The notes under the pieces are model-generated. The model had not been told where the DNA came from. It was given only the letters and a program-made list of their open reading frames with translations, and searched no databases. From the NCBI RefSeq assembly GCF_001507535.1, contig NZ_LQBN01000002.1:186001-250000 (forward strand): DNA of 64,000 bases, written 5' to 3'. This document shows, piece after piece, positions 1 through 9,109 of this stretch. Within the stretch, counting starts at the first letter, position 1, and each line of letters starts with the position of its first letter. This stretch comes from Thiomicrospira sp. WB1 (GTDB lineage: Bacteria; Pseudomonadota; Gammaproteobacteria; Thiomicrospirales; Thiomicrospiraceae). A program made the translations under genes and the position numbers.

Positions 1-1
1 G

Positions 2-1102
2 GAAGCGCGCTTATTGCCATCGCCTCTGATAACGAGGGTTCAATCGGGCGCAGAAGCGAGTGAGACACCGAGCGATGCGCCGGGGTCGGACTTGCTGGCG
101 TCACAGGCATTGGACGATGCGTGGGTCTGGGTGCAGGATGATCAGGCACCGCCGGTGCCGGCCGGTGAAGACCTGCCGGGCGGCGTGGGCATTCTGACCG
201 CTCAGAGCCAGTGCCCGCTGATGGCCTTTCTGGATTACCGTCTGGGCGCTCGTTATGGGCTGGAAACAGTGGAAGAGGGCGTGCCGCGTCATCATCTGGG
301 CACGCTGGTACACGAGGTGTTGGAGCAGTTCTGGCGTCAGCATCAAACTCAGCAGAGGCTGCTGAGCTTGTCACAAGATCAGTTGCGAGAAGATGTGGCC
401 GAGCGCGTGCGTCGGGGGCTGGCGGACTTGGGAGACCATTATCCAGCCAGTTTGCTGACACTGGAACAGCAGCGCCTGACGGAGCTGATTCTGAGCTGGC
501 TGGCGCTGGAAGCCCAGCGTTCGCCGTTTGAAGTGGTGGCGTTCGAACAGGCTTACCCGGTGACGCTGGCGCAGATGCGGTTGCACATCAAAATCGATCG
601 CGTGGATGCTTTGGCCGGCACCGATGCAGAGCGACGTCATTTGTTGTTGGATTACAAAACCGGGCGGGCCCGTGCCAAAGACCTCTGGCCGGGGCCGCTG
701 AAAGCGCCGCAGTTGGCCACTTATTTGTATGCGCTGGATCAGGTCGGGGCCTTGGGTTATGGCATTTTGCACAGTGATGACGGTGTGCGCTTTTCGGCGT
801 TGGTGGCCGACGGCGATGAAATCAATCTGCCGGGGCGTCAGACCGATGTGACAGCCTGGGCCAAAAAAGCGGGGGAAGACGCCCCGGCTCAGGCCTGGTC
901 AGCAGTATTGCAGGATCTGAAGCAGCAGGTCTGGGCGCTCGCGCAGTCGATTCAGCAGGGCGAGGCGCCGATGTGCCTGATGCCGGAGCGCAGCGAAAAC
1001 GATCTCGCCTACGCCGCTTCCTGGCTGGCGTTGCGCTTGCCGGAAGCACGAAATCAGTGGGAGCAGGTGCCCCACACGAATGAGCAGGACGATGCCCCAT
1101 GA
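2..1102 (+). CDS. AddB-like PD-(D/E)XK nuclease (probable DNA repair protein), 5'-truncated by window edge
   Basis: This is the C-terminal part of a large protein whose reading frame is open to the left edge, so its start is outside the window. The visible part has a RecB-type PD-(D/E)XK nuclease fold: a GTLVHEVLEQFW helix, then IKIDRVDAL and LLLDYKTG, the last two carrying the catalytic Asp and the Asp-x-Lys pair. This matches the family of roughly 900-residue probable DNA repair proteins related to AddB. Only one Cys precedes the domain (AQSQCPL) and one lies near the end, so I do not see a full AddB iron-sulfur Cys set. It overlaps the next gene by four bases (ATGA), so the two are translationally coupled and probably act as one helicase-nuclease complex in double-strand-break processing. 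Confidence 0.85.
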   Translation, partial: EARLLPSPLITRVQSGAEASETPSDAPGSDLLASQALDDAWVWVQDDQAPPVPAGEDLPGGVGILTAQSQCPLMAFLDYRLGARYGLETVEEGVPRHHLGTLVHEVLEQFWRQHQTQQRLLSLSQDQLREDVAERVRRGLADLGDHYPASLLTLEQQRLTELILSWLALEAQRSPFEVVAFEQAYPVTLAQMRLHIKIDRVDALAGTDAERRHLLLDYKTGRARAKDLWPGPLKAPQLATYLYALDQVGALGYGILHSDDGVRFSALVADGDEINLPGRQTDVTAWAKKAGEDAPAQAWSAVLQDLKQQVWALAQSIQQGEAPMCLMPERSENDLAYAASWLALRLPEARNQWEQVPHTNEQDDAP

Positions 1103-4100
1103 CCCAATCTTCGTTGCCCTTTGACGCGCCCATTTCCATGCCTTCGCAGCCAGTCTGGCAAACGCTGGTTGTGGACGATGCGATCGAAGACGGTCAGGCC
1201 CGTTTTGAAGCGGTGGACCCCACGCGGTCACTGATTGTTCAGGCCCCGGCCGGGTCGGGTAAGACCGCGTTGCTGACCCAGCGGTTTTTGAGTTTGCTGT
1301 CGGTGGTGGACAAGCCGGAGAACATCGTGGCGATGACCTTTACCAAAAAGGCCGCGGCGGAAATGCGTGAGCGTATTTTGCAGGCATTGCATTCGGCCGA
1401 AGCGCCCTTGCCGTACGAAGCTGGCGTGTTCGAGCGCAACACCCAGCAGCTGGCACAGGCCGCACGACAGCGCGATCGGGAACAAGGCTGGCAGCTGGCG
1501 CAGAACCCCGGACGCTTGCGGATTCGCACCATTGATTCCCTGAATAGCTATTTGGTACAGCAGATGCCTTATCTGTCGCGTCATGGCCTGGCCAGTCAGA
1601 TTACGACCCAGCCCATGCCTTTGTACCGACAGGCGGCCAATGCGGCTTTGAGTGATGGCAATGATGAACAGGCGCAATCGGCAGTGATCACTCTGTTGAA
1701 GCTGGTCAACGGTTCCTATGCCCGGGCCCAGGACCTGTTGGCACAAATGCTGGCCAAACGTGATCAGTGGATGGATGCCTTGCTGCCGTTTCTGGCCGGT
1801 GGGCCCGAAGCCGATCAGGCCGCCCGTCAAACACTGGAGACGGCGATTCAGGACCTGGTGGATCAGGACATTCGGCAGGCCTTGCGGCAATTAACGCCCT
1901 GGTTGCGCCACCTGAATGACTTGCTGGCCATGGCTGAGGTCGCTCAGGCCAATGGTGCGAAGGTTTTGCAAGGCCTTGACCTTCCAGCCCGGTTGGATGA
2001 GAAGACGCCGTTGCCGGTGTGGACGGGACTGTCGCAATGGCTGTTGAAAGCCGATGGCGACTGGTTAAAAACCATGAACGAAGCCAAAGGCGTGTTGTCG
2101 CCGTCCAAGGCCAAAGGCGACGACAAAGCGCAGCGCAAACAGTTTAAGGATCAGTTGACCGAAAGTCTGGAAGAACTCAGAGAGGCCGACTCGGATCGCA
2201 CCGCAGCCCAGGCCCTGCAGAGTTTGGGTCGTCTGCCAGCGCCGTATTATCAGGATGATGACTGGCAGGCGCTGCAGCATCTATTGCATTTGTTGCGACT
2301 GGCGGCGGCGCATCTCAAACTGGTGTTGCAGCAGGAAGGCCAGAGCGACTACATCGAAATCTCTCAGGCGGCGTCCCGCGCTCTGGGCGAGCCGGATGCA
2401 CCCACCGAGTTTGCCGAGCAGTTGGATTATCGTCTGCAGCACCTGCTGATCGATGAGTTTCAGGACACGTCTGTGTCGCAGTTTGCGCTGCTGGAAAAAC
2501 TGATTGCCGGCTGGGCGCCCGGCGATGGGCACAGTTTGTTTCTGGTGGGGGACCCAATGCAATCGATCTACCGTTTTCGGGAAGCCGAAGTGGCCAATTT
2601 CCTGCAGGCCTGGCATCACGGTGTGGGATCGCTGGCGTTAACGCCATTGTCTTTGACCGTGAATTTCCGTTCGAGCCAAAGGGTGGTGGATTGGGTCAAT
2701 GGGGTGTTTGCGCAAATCATGCCGGACGACGATGACATGACCACCGGGGCGGTGGCGTATGCCTCGGCCAATGCTCGCAAAACCCTGGCTGGGGAGGGGG
2801 TCTATTATCGAGGGGATTTCACTCCAGAAACCGATATTGAGACGCTGGTGGCCGAGGTAGCGCGTTGGAAGGCAACGCGTCCGGCGGGAGCCGAGCTGGG
2901 CATTCTGGGGCGCAGTCGCAGTCACCTCAAGCCCATCGCGCAGGCGTTGAAGGAGGCGGGCATTGCGTTTCGGGCCATTGAGCTGGAGGCCTTGTCGGAA
3001 CGACAGGAAATTCAGGACCTGCAAGCGTTGACGCTGGCGCTGGTGCACCGGGAAGATCGCGCGGCCTGGCTGGCCTTGTTGCGCTCGCCTTTGGTTGGCC
3101 TGTCGCTGTTTGATCTGCATGCGCTGCTGGGGGACCCGGCCAGATTCCACGAACCGGTCTGGGCGTCCTTGAATGATCCGGCGCGGCGCGAGTCGCTGTC
3201 GGAAACCGGGCAAAAGGTGCTGGCACAGGCCGTGCCCATTCTGGCCAAAGCCATGCGCTTGAGTGGGGCGGTGGCGTTGAGTGAACGCGTCAAACAGGCC
3301 TGGTTGGAGTTAGGCGGGGCGCGCACGCTGTTGTCGGAGGCGGCGCGTGACAATGTGCGGGTCTGGCAGCGCATGCTGGTGGACCTGGAAACCGAGGGCA
3401 CGGACATCACCGGCGAGACCTTGGCCCAGTCGCTGGAAACTTTGTATGCCCGCCCGGATACGTCCAATGAGGCGGAGCAGGTGCAGTTGATGACGATTCA
3501 CAAATCCAAGGGGCTGGAGTTTGACACGGTGATTCTGCCGTCACTGGGAAAAATCGGTCGCGCTGATGACGAACCGCTGATTCAGTGGCTGCCTTTTAAG
3601 CAGGAAGATGCCCAGGGCAAAACGTTTTCGCGCTGGGTGCTGGCACCGTTGCTGCAAAAAGGCCAATCGGCACGTGCCAAAGCCGATACCCGACTGGGCG
3701 AACTGATCAAAACCTATGAAAAGCGCAAACAACGGCATGAACTGGCTCGATTGCTCTATGTGGCCATCACGCGGGCCAAGCGCTGTCTGCATTTGTTTGT
3801 GTCGTTAAAACCCAGTGACAAAGCGCTGGAAGCACCCGAGTCCTTGGCTCCGGCCCAGGGCAGTTTTCTTGCTCTGCTTTGGCCGCTGATACAGGGTGAG
3901 CGGCTGGATGCGTTTCAACATTGGCTCACCCAGTCGCCCGACCTGGAAACGGCGCCGCCAGAGCAGAGCTGTGTGCCGGCCAAGGTACTGCGTCGCCGGG
4001 CTGATGTCGCACCGTTTGAGTCCGCGCCCGCGCCAAACCAATCTTTTTACCAGGCCTGGTTAACACAGCAGTCGGGCTGGCAGCGTTATCAGCAGCAACA

Positions 4101-4767
4101 CCAGCCCAGTGCCACTGCATCGGCCACGCCGGACACTTCGTTACCCGTATCGAGGGCTGAACAAGCCGCCGGGCCGGGGGTTGGTGTTGGTAAGGCAGTG
4201 GGCAATCTGGTGCACGAAGTGTTGCAATACTGGACGCTGTCTGAGACGCCGGATCAGGATGCGGTGCGTCTGAGGTCGCTCGAACCCTGGTTGCAGCAGC
4301 GTTTGCAGTCGGTGTTGCCCTCTGCGTTTGTTTCTGAGGCTTTGCAACGCGTGACGCATTGTCTGCAACAGGCGCTGACTCATGACCGGGTCAGATGGGC
4401 TTTGCAGACGGACCACTCGGAAGCAAAATCGGAATGGGCCTTGTCCGAGGTGGTGCCCTGGTCGGACCAGATACAGGTGCTGCAGACGGTGGTGGATCGC
4501 ACCCTAGTGGATGACAGCGGGCGGCGCTGGATCATTGATTACAAAACCAATCAGCCACCTGCCTCGCTGACTGACACAGAACGGGCCGCGTGGATTGAGA
4601 GCCTGACACAAACCTATGCTCCGCAACTGGCACGTTATGGAGAGTTGATTGCGCGGTTGGAGTCGCGCCCACAGACACAAGTGCTTTATTTGTGTGCGCT
4701 CAATCAGTGGGTGGAGGTCAACGCTGAGTCAGATCTGGATGTGTCCGGACGCGGTGAAATGGATTGA
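1099..4767 (+). CDS. UvrD/AddA-like helicase-exonuclease
   Basis: A 1222-residue superfamily 1 helicase fused to a C-terminal RecB-type nuclease, the AddA/RecB architecture. Visible motifs in order: Walker A APAGSGKT near residues 49-56; motif Ia MTFTKKAAAEMRER; Walker B/motif II LLIDEFQDTS near 452; GDPMQSIYRFREAE; motif V TIHKSKGLEFD; motif VI LLYVAITRAKR near 888; then GNLVHEVLQYW near 1034 and WIIDYKTN near 1144 as nuclease motifs. Its start overlaps the stop of the AddB-like gene (ATGA). With that partner it probably unwinds and resects broken DNA ends for RecA loading; no recB/recC/recD gene is visible nearby. A perfect copy of the 12-bp palindrome lies inside the gene at 4049-4060, where it encodes YQAWL. 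Confidence 0.9.
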   Translation: MTQSSLPFDAPISMPSQPVWQTLVVDDAIEDGQARFEAVDPTRSLIVQAPAGSGKTALLTQRFLSLLSVVDKPENIVAMTFTKKAAAEMRERILQALHSAEAPLPYEAGVFERNTQQLAQAARQRDREQGWQLAQNPGRLRIRTIDSLNSYLVQQMPYLSRHGLASQITTQPMPLYRQAANAALSDGNDEQAQSAVITLLKLVNGSYARAQDLLAQMLAKRDQWMDALLPFLAGGPEADQAARQTLETAIQDLVDQDIRQALRQLTPWLRHLNDLLAMAEVAQANGAKVLQGLDLPARLDEKTPLPVWTGLSQWLLKADGDWLKTMNEAKGVLSPSKAKGDDKAQRKQFKDQLTESLEELREADSDRTAAQALQSLGRLPAPYYQDDDWQALQHLLHLLRLAAAHLKLVLQQEGQSDYIEISQAASRALGEPDAPTEFAEQLDYRLQHLLIDEFQDTSVSQFALLEKLIAGWAPGDGHSLFLVGDPMQSIYRFREAEVANFLQAWHHGVGSLALTPLSLTVNFRSSQRVVDWVNGVFAQIMPDDDDMTTGAVAYASANARKTLAGEGVYYRGDFTPETDIETLVAEVARWKATRPAGAELGILGRSRSHLKPIAQALKEAGIAFRAIELEALSERQEIQDLQALTLALVHREDRAAWLALLRSPLVGLSLFDLHALLGDPARFHEPVWASLNDPARRESLSETGQKVLAQAVPILAKAMRLSGAVALSERVKQAWLELGGARTLLSEAARDNVRVWQRMLVDLETEGTDITGETLAQSLETLYARPDTSNEAEQVQLMTIHKSKGLEFDTVILPSLGKIGRADDEPLIQWLPFKQEDAQGKTFSRWVLAPLLQKGQSARAKADTRLGELIKTYEKRKQRHELARLLYVAITRAKRCLHLFVSLKPSDKALEAPESLAPAQGSFLALLWPLIQGERLDAFQHWLTQSPDLETAPPEQSCVPAKVLRRRADVAPFESAPAPNQSFYQAWLTQQSGWQRYQQQHQPSATASATPDTSLPVSRAEQAAGPGVGVGKAVGNLVHEVLQYWTLSETPDQDAVRLRSLEPWLQQRLQSVLPSAFVSEALQRVTHCLQQALTHDRVRWALQTDHSEAKSEWALSEVVPWSDQIQVLQTVVDRTLVDDSGRRWIIDYKTNQPPASLTDTERAAWIESLTQTYAPQLARYGELIARLESRPQTQVLYLCALNQWVEVNAESDLDVSGRGEMD
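4049..4060. repeat. Iterated palindrome ACCAGGCCTGGT, copy 1 (intragenic)
   Basis: Perfect 12-mer preceded by TTTTT and followed by TAA, inside the AddA-like gene. The 20 bases around it (TTTTT, the core, TAA) are identical to the copy between lepA and lepB. One of two perfect copies lying wholly inside a gene. Confidence 0.8.
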
Positions 4768-4770
4768 TAA

Positions 4771-4799
4771 TTGCTAGGGGCCACTGGAGACGCTACACT
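4771..4799 (+). promoter_or_regulatory. Putative sigma-70 promoter for cheW
   Basis: TTGCTA at 4771-4776 and TACACT at 4794-4799 are separated by 17 bases, just after the helicase stop codon and 45 bases upstream of the cheW start. Matches to consensus are moderate. Confidence 0.4.
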
Positions 4800-4843
4800 A
4801 GAGTTCGTATTCACTCAATGAGATCCAGATGGAGGAAAAACGG

Positions 4844-5407
4844 GTGACGCAAGAATCGGAAATGAAAGAATTTTTGACGTTTAAGCTGGGTAAGGAAGAG
4901 TTTGCGGTGGCGATTGATCGGGTTCAGGAAATCCGCGGTTGGGAAAAACCGAGCCCGTTGCCCAATGTTCCCAGTTATGTCAAAGGCGTGGTGGACCTGC
5001 GTGGCACCGTGGTGCCGGTGCTCGATTTGCGCGAACGCTTCAAGTTGCCGGCGGAGGTTGACCCGACCACCGTGGTGATCGTGGTGCAGATTCTGACGGC
5101 ACAGGGCGAGCGGGTTGTGGGCCTGGTGGTGGATGCCGTGTCCGATGTGCATGCTTTTGATATGAAGTCACTGCAGCCGCCACCGGATATTTCCAGTTCC
5201 GTGGACAATCATTTCATGCAGGGCCTGGCAACCATTACCGAGTCTGGCAAAGCCGTGACCAAAGCTCAGGACATCAGTCAGAAAGACCCGGATGCCAAAG
5301 TCGAAAAAGGGCATATGGTGATTCTGATTGACATCGACCGTCTGGCCACTGATGGTTTGTTGGAGCAGGTGGCCAATGTGGACGATGTGCCGCTTCGAAA
5401 CGGCTAA
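4844..5407 (+). CDS. cheW: CheW-like chemotaxis adaptor
   Basis: A single CheW domain protein (187 residues from the chosen start). CheW couples methyl-accepting receptors to the CheA kinase at the inner membrane. The family pattern is clear: FLTFKLGKEEFAVAID..VQEIRGW, SYVKGVVDLRGTVVPVLDLRERF and VGLVVDAVSDV. The GTG at 4844 is preferred because GGAGG at 4831-4835 sits 8 bases before it; the in-frame ATG at 4829 would overlap that ribosome binding site. There is no cheA, receptor or other che gene beside it, so it is an orphan copy. Its stop codon overlaps the stop of nadB on the other strand by four bases (5404-5407). Confidence 0.9.
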   Translation: MTQESEMKEFLTFKLGKEEFAVAIDRVQEIRGWEKPSPLPNVPSYVKGVVDLRGTVVPVLDLRERFKLPAEVDPTTVVIVVQILTAQGERVVGLVVDAVSDVHAFDMKSLQPPPDISSSVDNHFMQGLATITESGKAVTKAQDISQKDPDAKVEKGHMVILIDIDRLATDGLLEQVANVDDVPLRNG

Positions 5408-7002
5408 GATCGTTTTTCCGGCTGCAGCCGAGTCGGCGAGGCCGGATCAATCCGCTCGGGGTGGTCCAGATTATAGTGCAGGCCCCGGCTTTCTTTGCGT
5501 TGAATCGCGCTCTGGATCATCAGCTCGGCCACCTGCGTCAGGTTGCGCAATTCCAGCAGATCGCTGCTGAGCGTATGGTGGCGATAAAATTCATGAATTT
5601 CATCTTTTAGTATCTGAACCCGTTTCAGCGCCCGCTGAAGTCGCTTGTCGGTGCGCACGATGCCGACGTAATCCCACATGACCCGTCTGAGTTCATCCCA
5701 GTCGTGACTGACCAGTACTTTTTCCTTGGGCTGGGTGACCAGGTGGTCGTCCCAGGCTGGAATGCGACTGGCACAGAGCGACGGTTCCGGTTCAAAACTT
5801 TCCAGAATGGCTTCATAGGCGGCCTGGGCAAAAACCAGCCCCTCGACCAATGAGTTGCTGGCCAGGCGGTTGGCGCCATGCAGACCGGTGTAGGCCGTTT
5901 CGCCGATGGCATAGAGGTTGGCGATTTCGGTTTCGGCTTTGAGGTTGGTGGTGATGCCGCCGCAGGTGTAGTGGGCAGCGGGGACCACCGGGATCGGGTC
6001 GCGCGTGATGTCGATGCCCACTTTGAGGCAGCGGGCATAAATGGTTGGAAAGTGGTTGAGAATGAAGCCTTCAGATCGATGGCGGATGTCCAGATAGACG
6101 CAGTCCAATCCGTGGGCTTTCATTTCCTGGTCGATGGCACGGGCCACCACGTCTCGCGGGGCCAGTTCGGCGCGTTCGTCATAATGCGCCATAAAGGGCG
6201 TGCCGTCCGGGCGTTTCAAAATGCCACCTTCCCCGCGCACCGCCTCGGATATCAGAAAGGAACGGTCTTTGGGGTGAAACAGGCAGGTGGGATGAAACTG
6301 ATTGAATTCCATGTTGGTGACCGAACAGCCAGCGCGCCAGGCCATGGCGATGCCATCCCCGGTGGAGGTGTCGGGGTTACTGGTGTAAAGATACGCTTTG
6401 GATGCCCCGCCAGTGGCGAGAATGGTTTTCTGTGCGACCAGCGTGGCGACGATCTGGGTGCTTTGGTTGAGCACATAGCTGCCCAGACAGCGCTTGCGGT
6501 CGTCCGACAGAATCAAGTCCACGGTCATGTGGTTGGGCATCAGCGTGATGTTGGGCGTTTGTTTGACCTGATCCAGCAGGGTTTCCGTCACCGATTTGCC
6601 GGTATGGTCGGCGGCATGAATGACCCGCCGGTGACTGTGCCCACCTTCCTGAGTGAGGTGATAGCTTTTGGCGTCATGCTTGCTGAAAGGCACGCCCAGG
6701 TCAATCAATTCATAGATGGCATCGGCGCCTTTTTCGGCGACCAGTCGAACGGCGTCGGGGTCACACAGGCCCGCACCGGCTTCGAGTGTGTCCTGAATGT
6801 GGGATTCGACCGAATCAAACGGGTCAAGTACGGCGGCGATGCCACCCTGGGCGTAAACGGAACTGCCTTCATTGAGCGAGGCTTTGGCCACCACCATGAC
6901 CTTGGCGTGTCGGGCCAGTTTCAGGGCCACGGACAGACCGGCGATGCCGCTGCCGATCACCAGTATGTCAGTACAGTATTTGGGGTAGGTCTGTTTGCTC
7001 AT
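5404..7002 (-). CDS. nadB: L-aspartate oxidase
   Basis: Flavoprotein that oxidises L-aspartate to iminoaspartate, the first step of de novo NAD synthesis; NadA then condenses the product with dihydroxyacetone phosphate. The predicted protein is 532 residues, close to E. coli NadB (540). The FAD dinucleotide motif VIGSGIAGLSVALKLA is near the N terminus, and the family signatures EGGHSHRR, TGGASKAYLYTSNPDTSTGDGIAMAWRAG and GLHGANRLASNSLVEGLVFA follow. I chose the ATG at 7002 (MSKQTYPKY); the open frame extends 45 codons further upstream but that part has no family character. It runs divergently from rseC, in the position where rpoE normally begins. The 1.2-kb frame opposite it is a shadow. Confidence 0.95.
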   Translation of the reverse strand: MSKQTYPKYCTDILVIGSGIAGLSVALKLARHAKVMVVAKASLNEGSSVYAQGGIAAVLDPFDSVESHIQDTLEAGAGLCDPDAVRLVAEKGADAIYELIDLGVPFSKHDAKSYHLTQEGGHSHRRVIHAADHTGKSVTETLLDQVKQTPNITLMPNHMTVDLILSDDRKRCLGSYVLNQSTQIVATLVAQKTILATGGASKAYLYTSNPDTSTGDGIAMAWRAGCSVTNMEFNQFHPTCLFHPKDRSFLISEAVRGEGGILKRPDGTPFMAHYDERAELAPRDVVARAIDQEMKAHGLDCVYLDIRHRSEGFILNHFPTIYARCLKVGIDITRDPIPVVPAAHYTCGGITTNLKAETEIANLYAIGETAYTGLHGANRLASNSLVEGLVFAQAAYEAILESFEPEPSLCASRIPAWDDHLVTQPKEKVLVSHDWDELRRVMWDYVGIVRTDKRLQRALKRVQILKDEIHEFYRHHTLSSDLLELRNLTQVAELMIQSAIQRKESRGLHYNLDHPERIDPASPTRLQPEKRS

Positions 7003-7138
7003 GAATGCGTTCGCTGCGTTGGCTTGCCCGGTCACAAGGGTTGGAACAAATCGGCGGTCCGCCCACCTTGAAAATCTGCATAATGGTAGCATAAAGCACA
7101 AGGAAGGCGACGCCAATGGCACAGGAGAAAAGAACACT

Positions 7139-7621
7139 GTGAACGCAACCGATCCTCATAACCCAACGGATTCGTCCGAGACTGTTCTGGCAGAAGGCGA
7201 TGTCATTGAGCTAAAAGGCGATCAGGCTCTGGTTCGGACGATGAGTCAGAGTGGGTGTGACAGTTGTCAGAGTCAAGGCACCTGTGGCACGGGTGTGCTG
7301 ACGCAGTGGCTGGTGCCCAAAGCGCAAAATGAAATCTGGGTGGACAACACGCTGGACGTGGGACTGCATGATCGGGTGCGTTTGTCCATGAAAAAGTCAG
7401 AATTAATCAAACATTCGCTGATGGGGTATGGGTTACCCTTAATGGGATTGTTTTTGGGCGCAGCATTGGCTCAGGTGATCTGGCCGACGTCGGACGCAAC
7501 CACAGAGGCATTAACCGCCGGGCTGGCGTTTGCCGGCCTGATCGTGGGCTGGTGGTGGCCGCGCAACTTCTGGACGCCGCAGAAACCGGTGTTGCATCAA
7601 CGTATATCGAAGGAGACGTAA
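7139..7621 (+). CDS. rseC: RseC/MucC family SoxR-reducing/sigma-E accessory protein
   Basis: Small inner-membrane protein (160 residues) with the RseC layout: a cytoplasmic N domain with the Cys cluster GCDSCQSQGTCG, then two hydrophobic segments (GYGLPLMGLFLGAALAQVIW and LTAGLAFAGLIVGWWW). In E. coli RseC is part of the SoxR-reducing system and has a minor role in sigma-E control. The GTG at 7139 is chosen because GGAG lies at 7124-7127 and the longer frame would run into the nadB start. rseC normally follows rpoE-rseA-rseB; here those three genes are absent and rseC directly faces nadB. It ends two bases before the degP start, so the pair is an operon. Confidence 0.85.
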   Translation: MNATDPHNPTDSSETVLAEGDVIELKGDQALVRTMSQSGCDSCQSQGTCGTGVLTQWLVPKAQNEIWVDNTLDVGLHDRVRLSMKKSELIKHSLMGYGLPLMGLFLGAALAQVIWPTSDATTEALTAGLAFAGLIVGWWWPRNFWTPQKPVLHQRISKET

Positions 7622-7623
7622 AC

Positions 7624-9105
7624 ATGACCAAACTCTCAGCCGCAATCTGGCACCCTTTTAAGGTGGCCGTCAGTGGTCTGGCTCTGTTGACGGTGCTGAT
7701 GGCCCTCAATCTGGCCCAAGCTCAGGCCAAGACGCCCACCGAGCAAACGGCTGGGCAGGGAGCACCGGGCGTGATGCTGCCCGATTTTTCTCAACTGGCA
7801 CGTGACCACAGCCCAACCGTGGTGAACATCAGCACCACGCGAGAGGTTGAACAGCGTGTACCGCCGCAGTTCAGAGGGTTGCCGGATGAAATGCTACGTC
7901 ATTTCTTTGGCATGCCCGGCGGGGAAGGGCGTGGTGATCGACCCAGTCGTAAAGAGTCGTCACTGGGCTCCGGATTCATTATCTCCGAAGATGGATTCAT
8001 TGTGACCAACCATCATGTGATCGACGGCGCCGACGACATCGTGGTCAAGTTAAACGATCGCCGGGAAATGACCGCGGAAGTGGTCGGCTCCGATAAACGC
8101 TCTGACATCGCGCTGCTTAAAGTCGATGCCGATGGTTTGCCGGTGGCTGATATTGGAACGGCCAAAGACCTTCAGGTCGGTCAGTGGGTGCTGGCAATCG
8201 GTGAACCCTTCGGTCTGGATTACACGGTAACGCACGGCATTGTCAGTGCGCTGGGCCGTACCTTGCCCAATGACACCTATGTGCCGTTCATTCAGACCGA
8301 TGTGCCGATCAATCCGGGTAATTCCGGTGGGCCTTTGCTCAACACCGCCGGTGAAGTGGTTGGTGTGAACGCGCAGATTTTCAGTAACAGCGGCGGCTCC
8401 ATGGGCTTGTCTTTCTCCATTCCGATTGACATCGCCATGAATGTGGTCAAGCAACTTAAAGAATCGGGCAAAGTGGTGCGCGGCTTTTTGGGCGTCGGCA
8501 TTCAGGAAGTCTCCGGCGATCTGGCCGAAAGTTTCGGCATGGAGCGACCCATGGGGGCGCTGGTGAATTCGATTTCGCCCAACTCCGCTGCGGAAGCCGC
8601 TGGCGTGGAACCGGGCGATGTGATCATTTCGTTTGCAGGCAAAACCATTGATGAATCCGGCGATCTGCCGCCGGTGGTAGGCGCTTCGCCAGTGGGCGAA
8701 CCCTTGCAGATGACAGTGTTGCGAAATGGTGAGCGTAAGACCATGACGGTCGAGCTCAAGGCACTGGGTGAAGCCGATCTGGCTCAGAATGAGGCCATTC
8801 AGCCAGACAATGGCGGACCGGACCGCAACGATGCGCTGGGCGTCGCTGTGGAAACCGTGCCCGAGCAAGTGCTGGCCGAGCGCAATCTGCCATTCGGTGT
8901 GGGCGTCAGCGACATCAAACATGGTGGTCCGGCGCACAAAGCAGGCATTCAGCCCGGCGACATTCTGGTCACGATTAATTTCCAACCGGTTAAGTCGGTC
9001 GCGGCGTTCAATGACCTGATGGAAGAGTTGCCCAAGGGGCGCTCCATCCCGGTTCGGATTGTGCGTGGCAAGCGCTCGATGTTCCTGCCGGTGGTGTTGG
9101 AATAA
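7624..9105 (+). CDS. degP: Periplasmic serine protease DegP/MucD
   Basis: HtrA-family protease/chaperone of the periplasm that degrades misfolded envelope proteins. The 493-residue product has an N-terminal hydrophobic signal (LALLTVLMALNLAQAQA), a trypsin-like domain with the catalytic triad His (TNHHVIDGADD, near 129), Asp (SDIALLKVD, near 161) and Ser (NPGNSGGPL, near 234), and two PDZ domains (FLGVGIQEV..GVEPGDVIISF and GVGVSDIKHGGPAHKAGIQPGDILV). The ATG at 7624 follows AAGGAG at 7611-7616. In the Pseudomonas algU-mucABCD operon mucD holds the same place after mucC. Here only the mucC/mucD part remains, so its usual sigma-E-type promoter is not evident. Confidence 0.95.
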   Translation: MTKLSAAIWHPFKVAVSGLALLTVLMALNLAQAQAKTPTEQTAGQGAPGVMLPDFSQLARDHSPTVVNISTTREVEQRVPPQFRGLPDEMLRHFFGMPGGEGRGDRPSRKESSLGSGFIISEDGFIVTNHHVIDGADDIVVKLNDRREMTAEVVGSDKRSDIALLKVDADGLPVADIGTAKDLQVGQWVLAIGEPFGLDYTVTHGIVSALGRTLPNDTYVPFIQTDVPINPGNSGGPLLNTAGEVVGVNAQIFSNSGGSMGLSFSIPIDIAMNVVKQLKESGKVVRGFLGVGIQEVSGDLAESFGMERPMGALVNSISPNSAAEAAGVEPGDVIISFAGKTIDESGDLPPVVGASPVGEPLQMTVLRNGERKTMTVELKALGEADLAQNEAIQPDNGGPDRNDALGVAVETVPEQVLAERNLPFGVGVSDIKHGGPAHKAGIQPGDILVTINFQPVKSVAAFNDLMEELPKGRSIPVRIVRGKRSMFLPVVLE

Positions 9106-9109
9106 GCCC

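Noticed and set aside
5878-7071. 397-residue open frame on the + strand opposite nadB
   Set aside because: It mirrors the nadB coding frame, has no family motifs and no ribosome binding site; nadB is certain.
8050-8985. 311-residue open frame opposite degP
   Set aside because: Antisense shadow of a clear protease gene, His- and Gly-rich composition from complementary codons.
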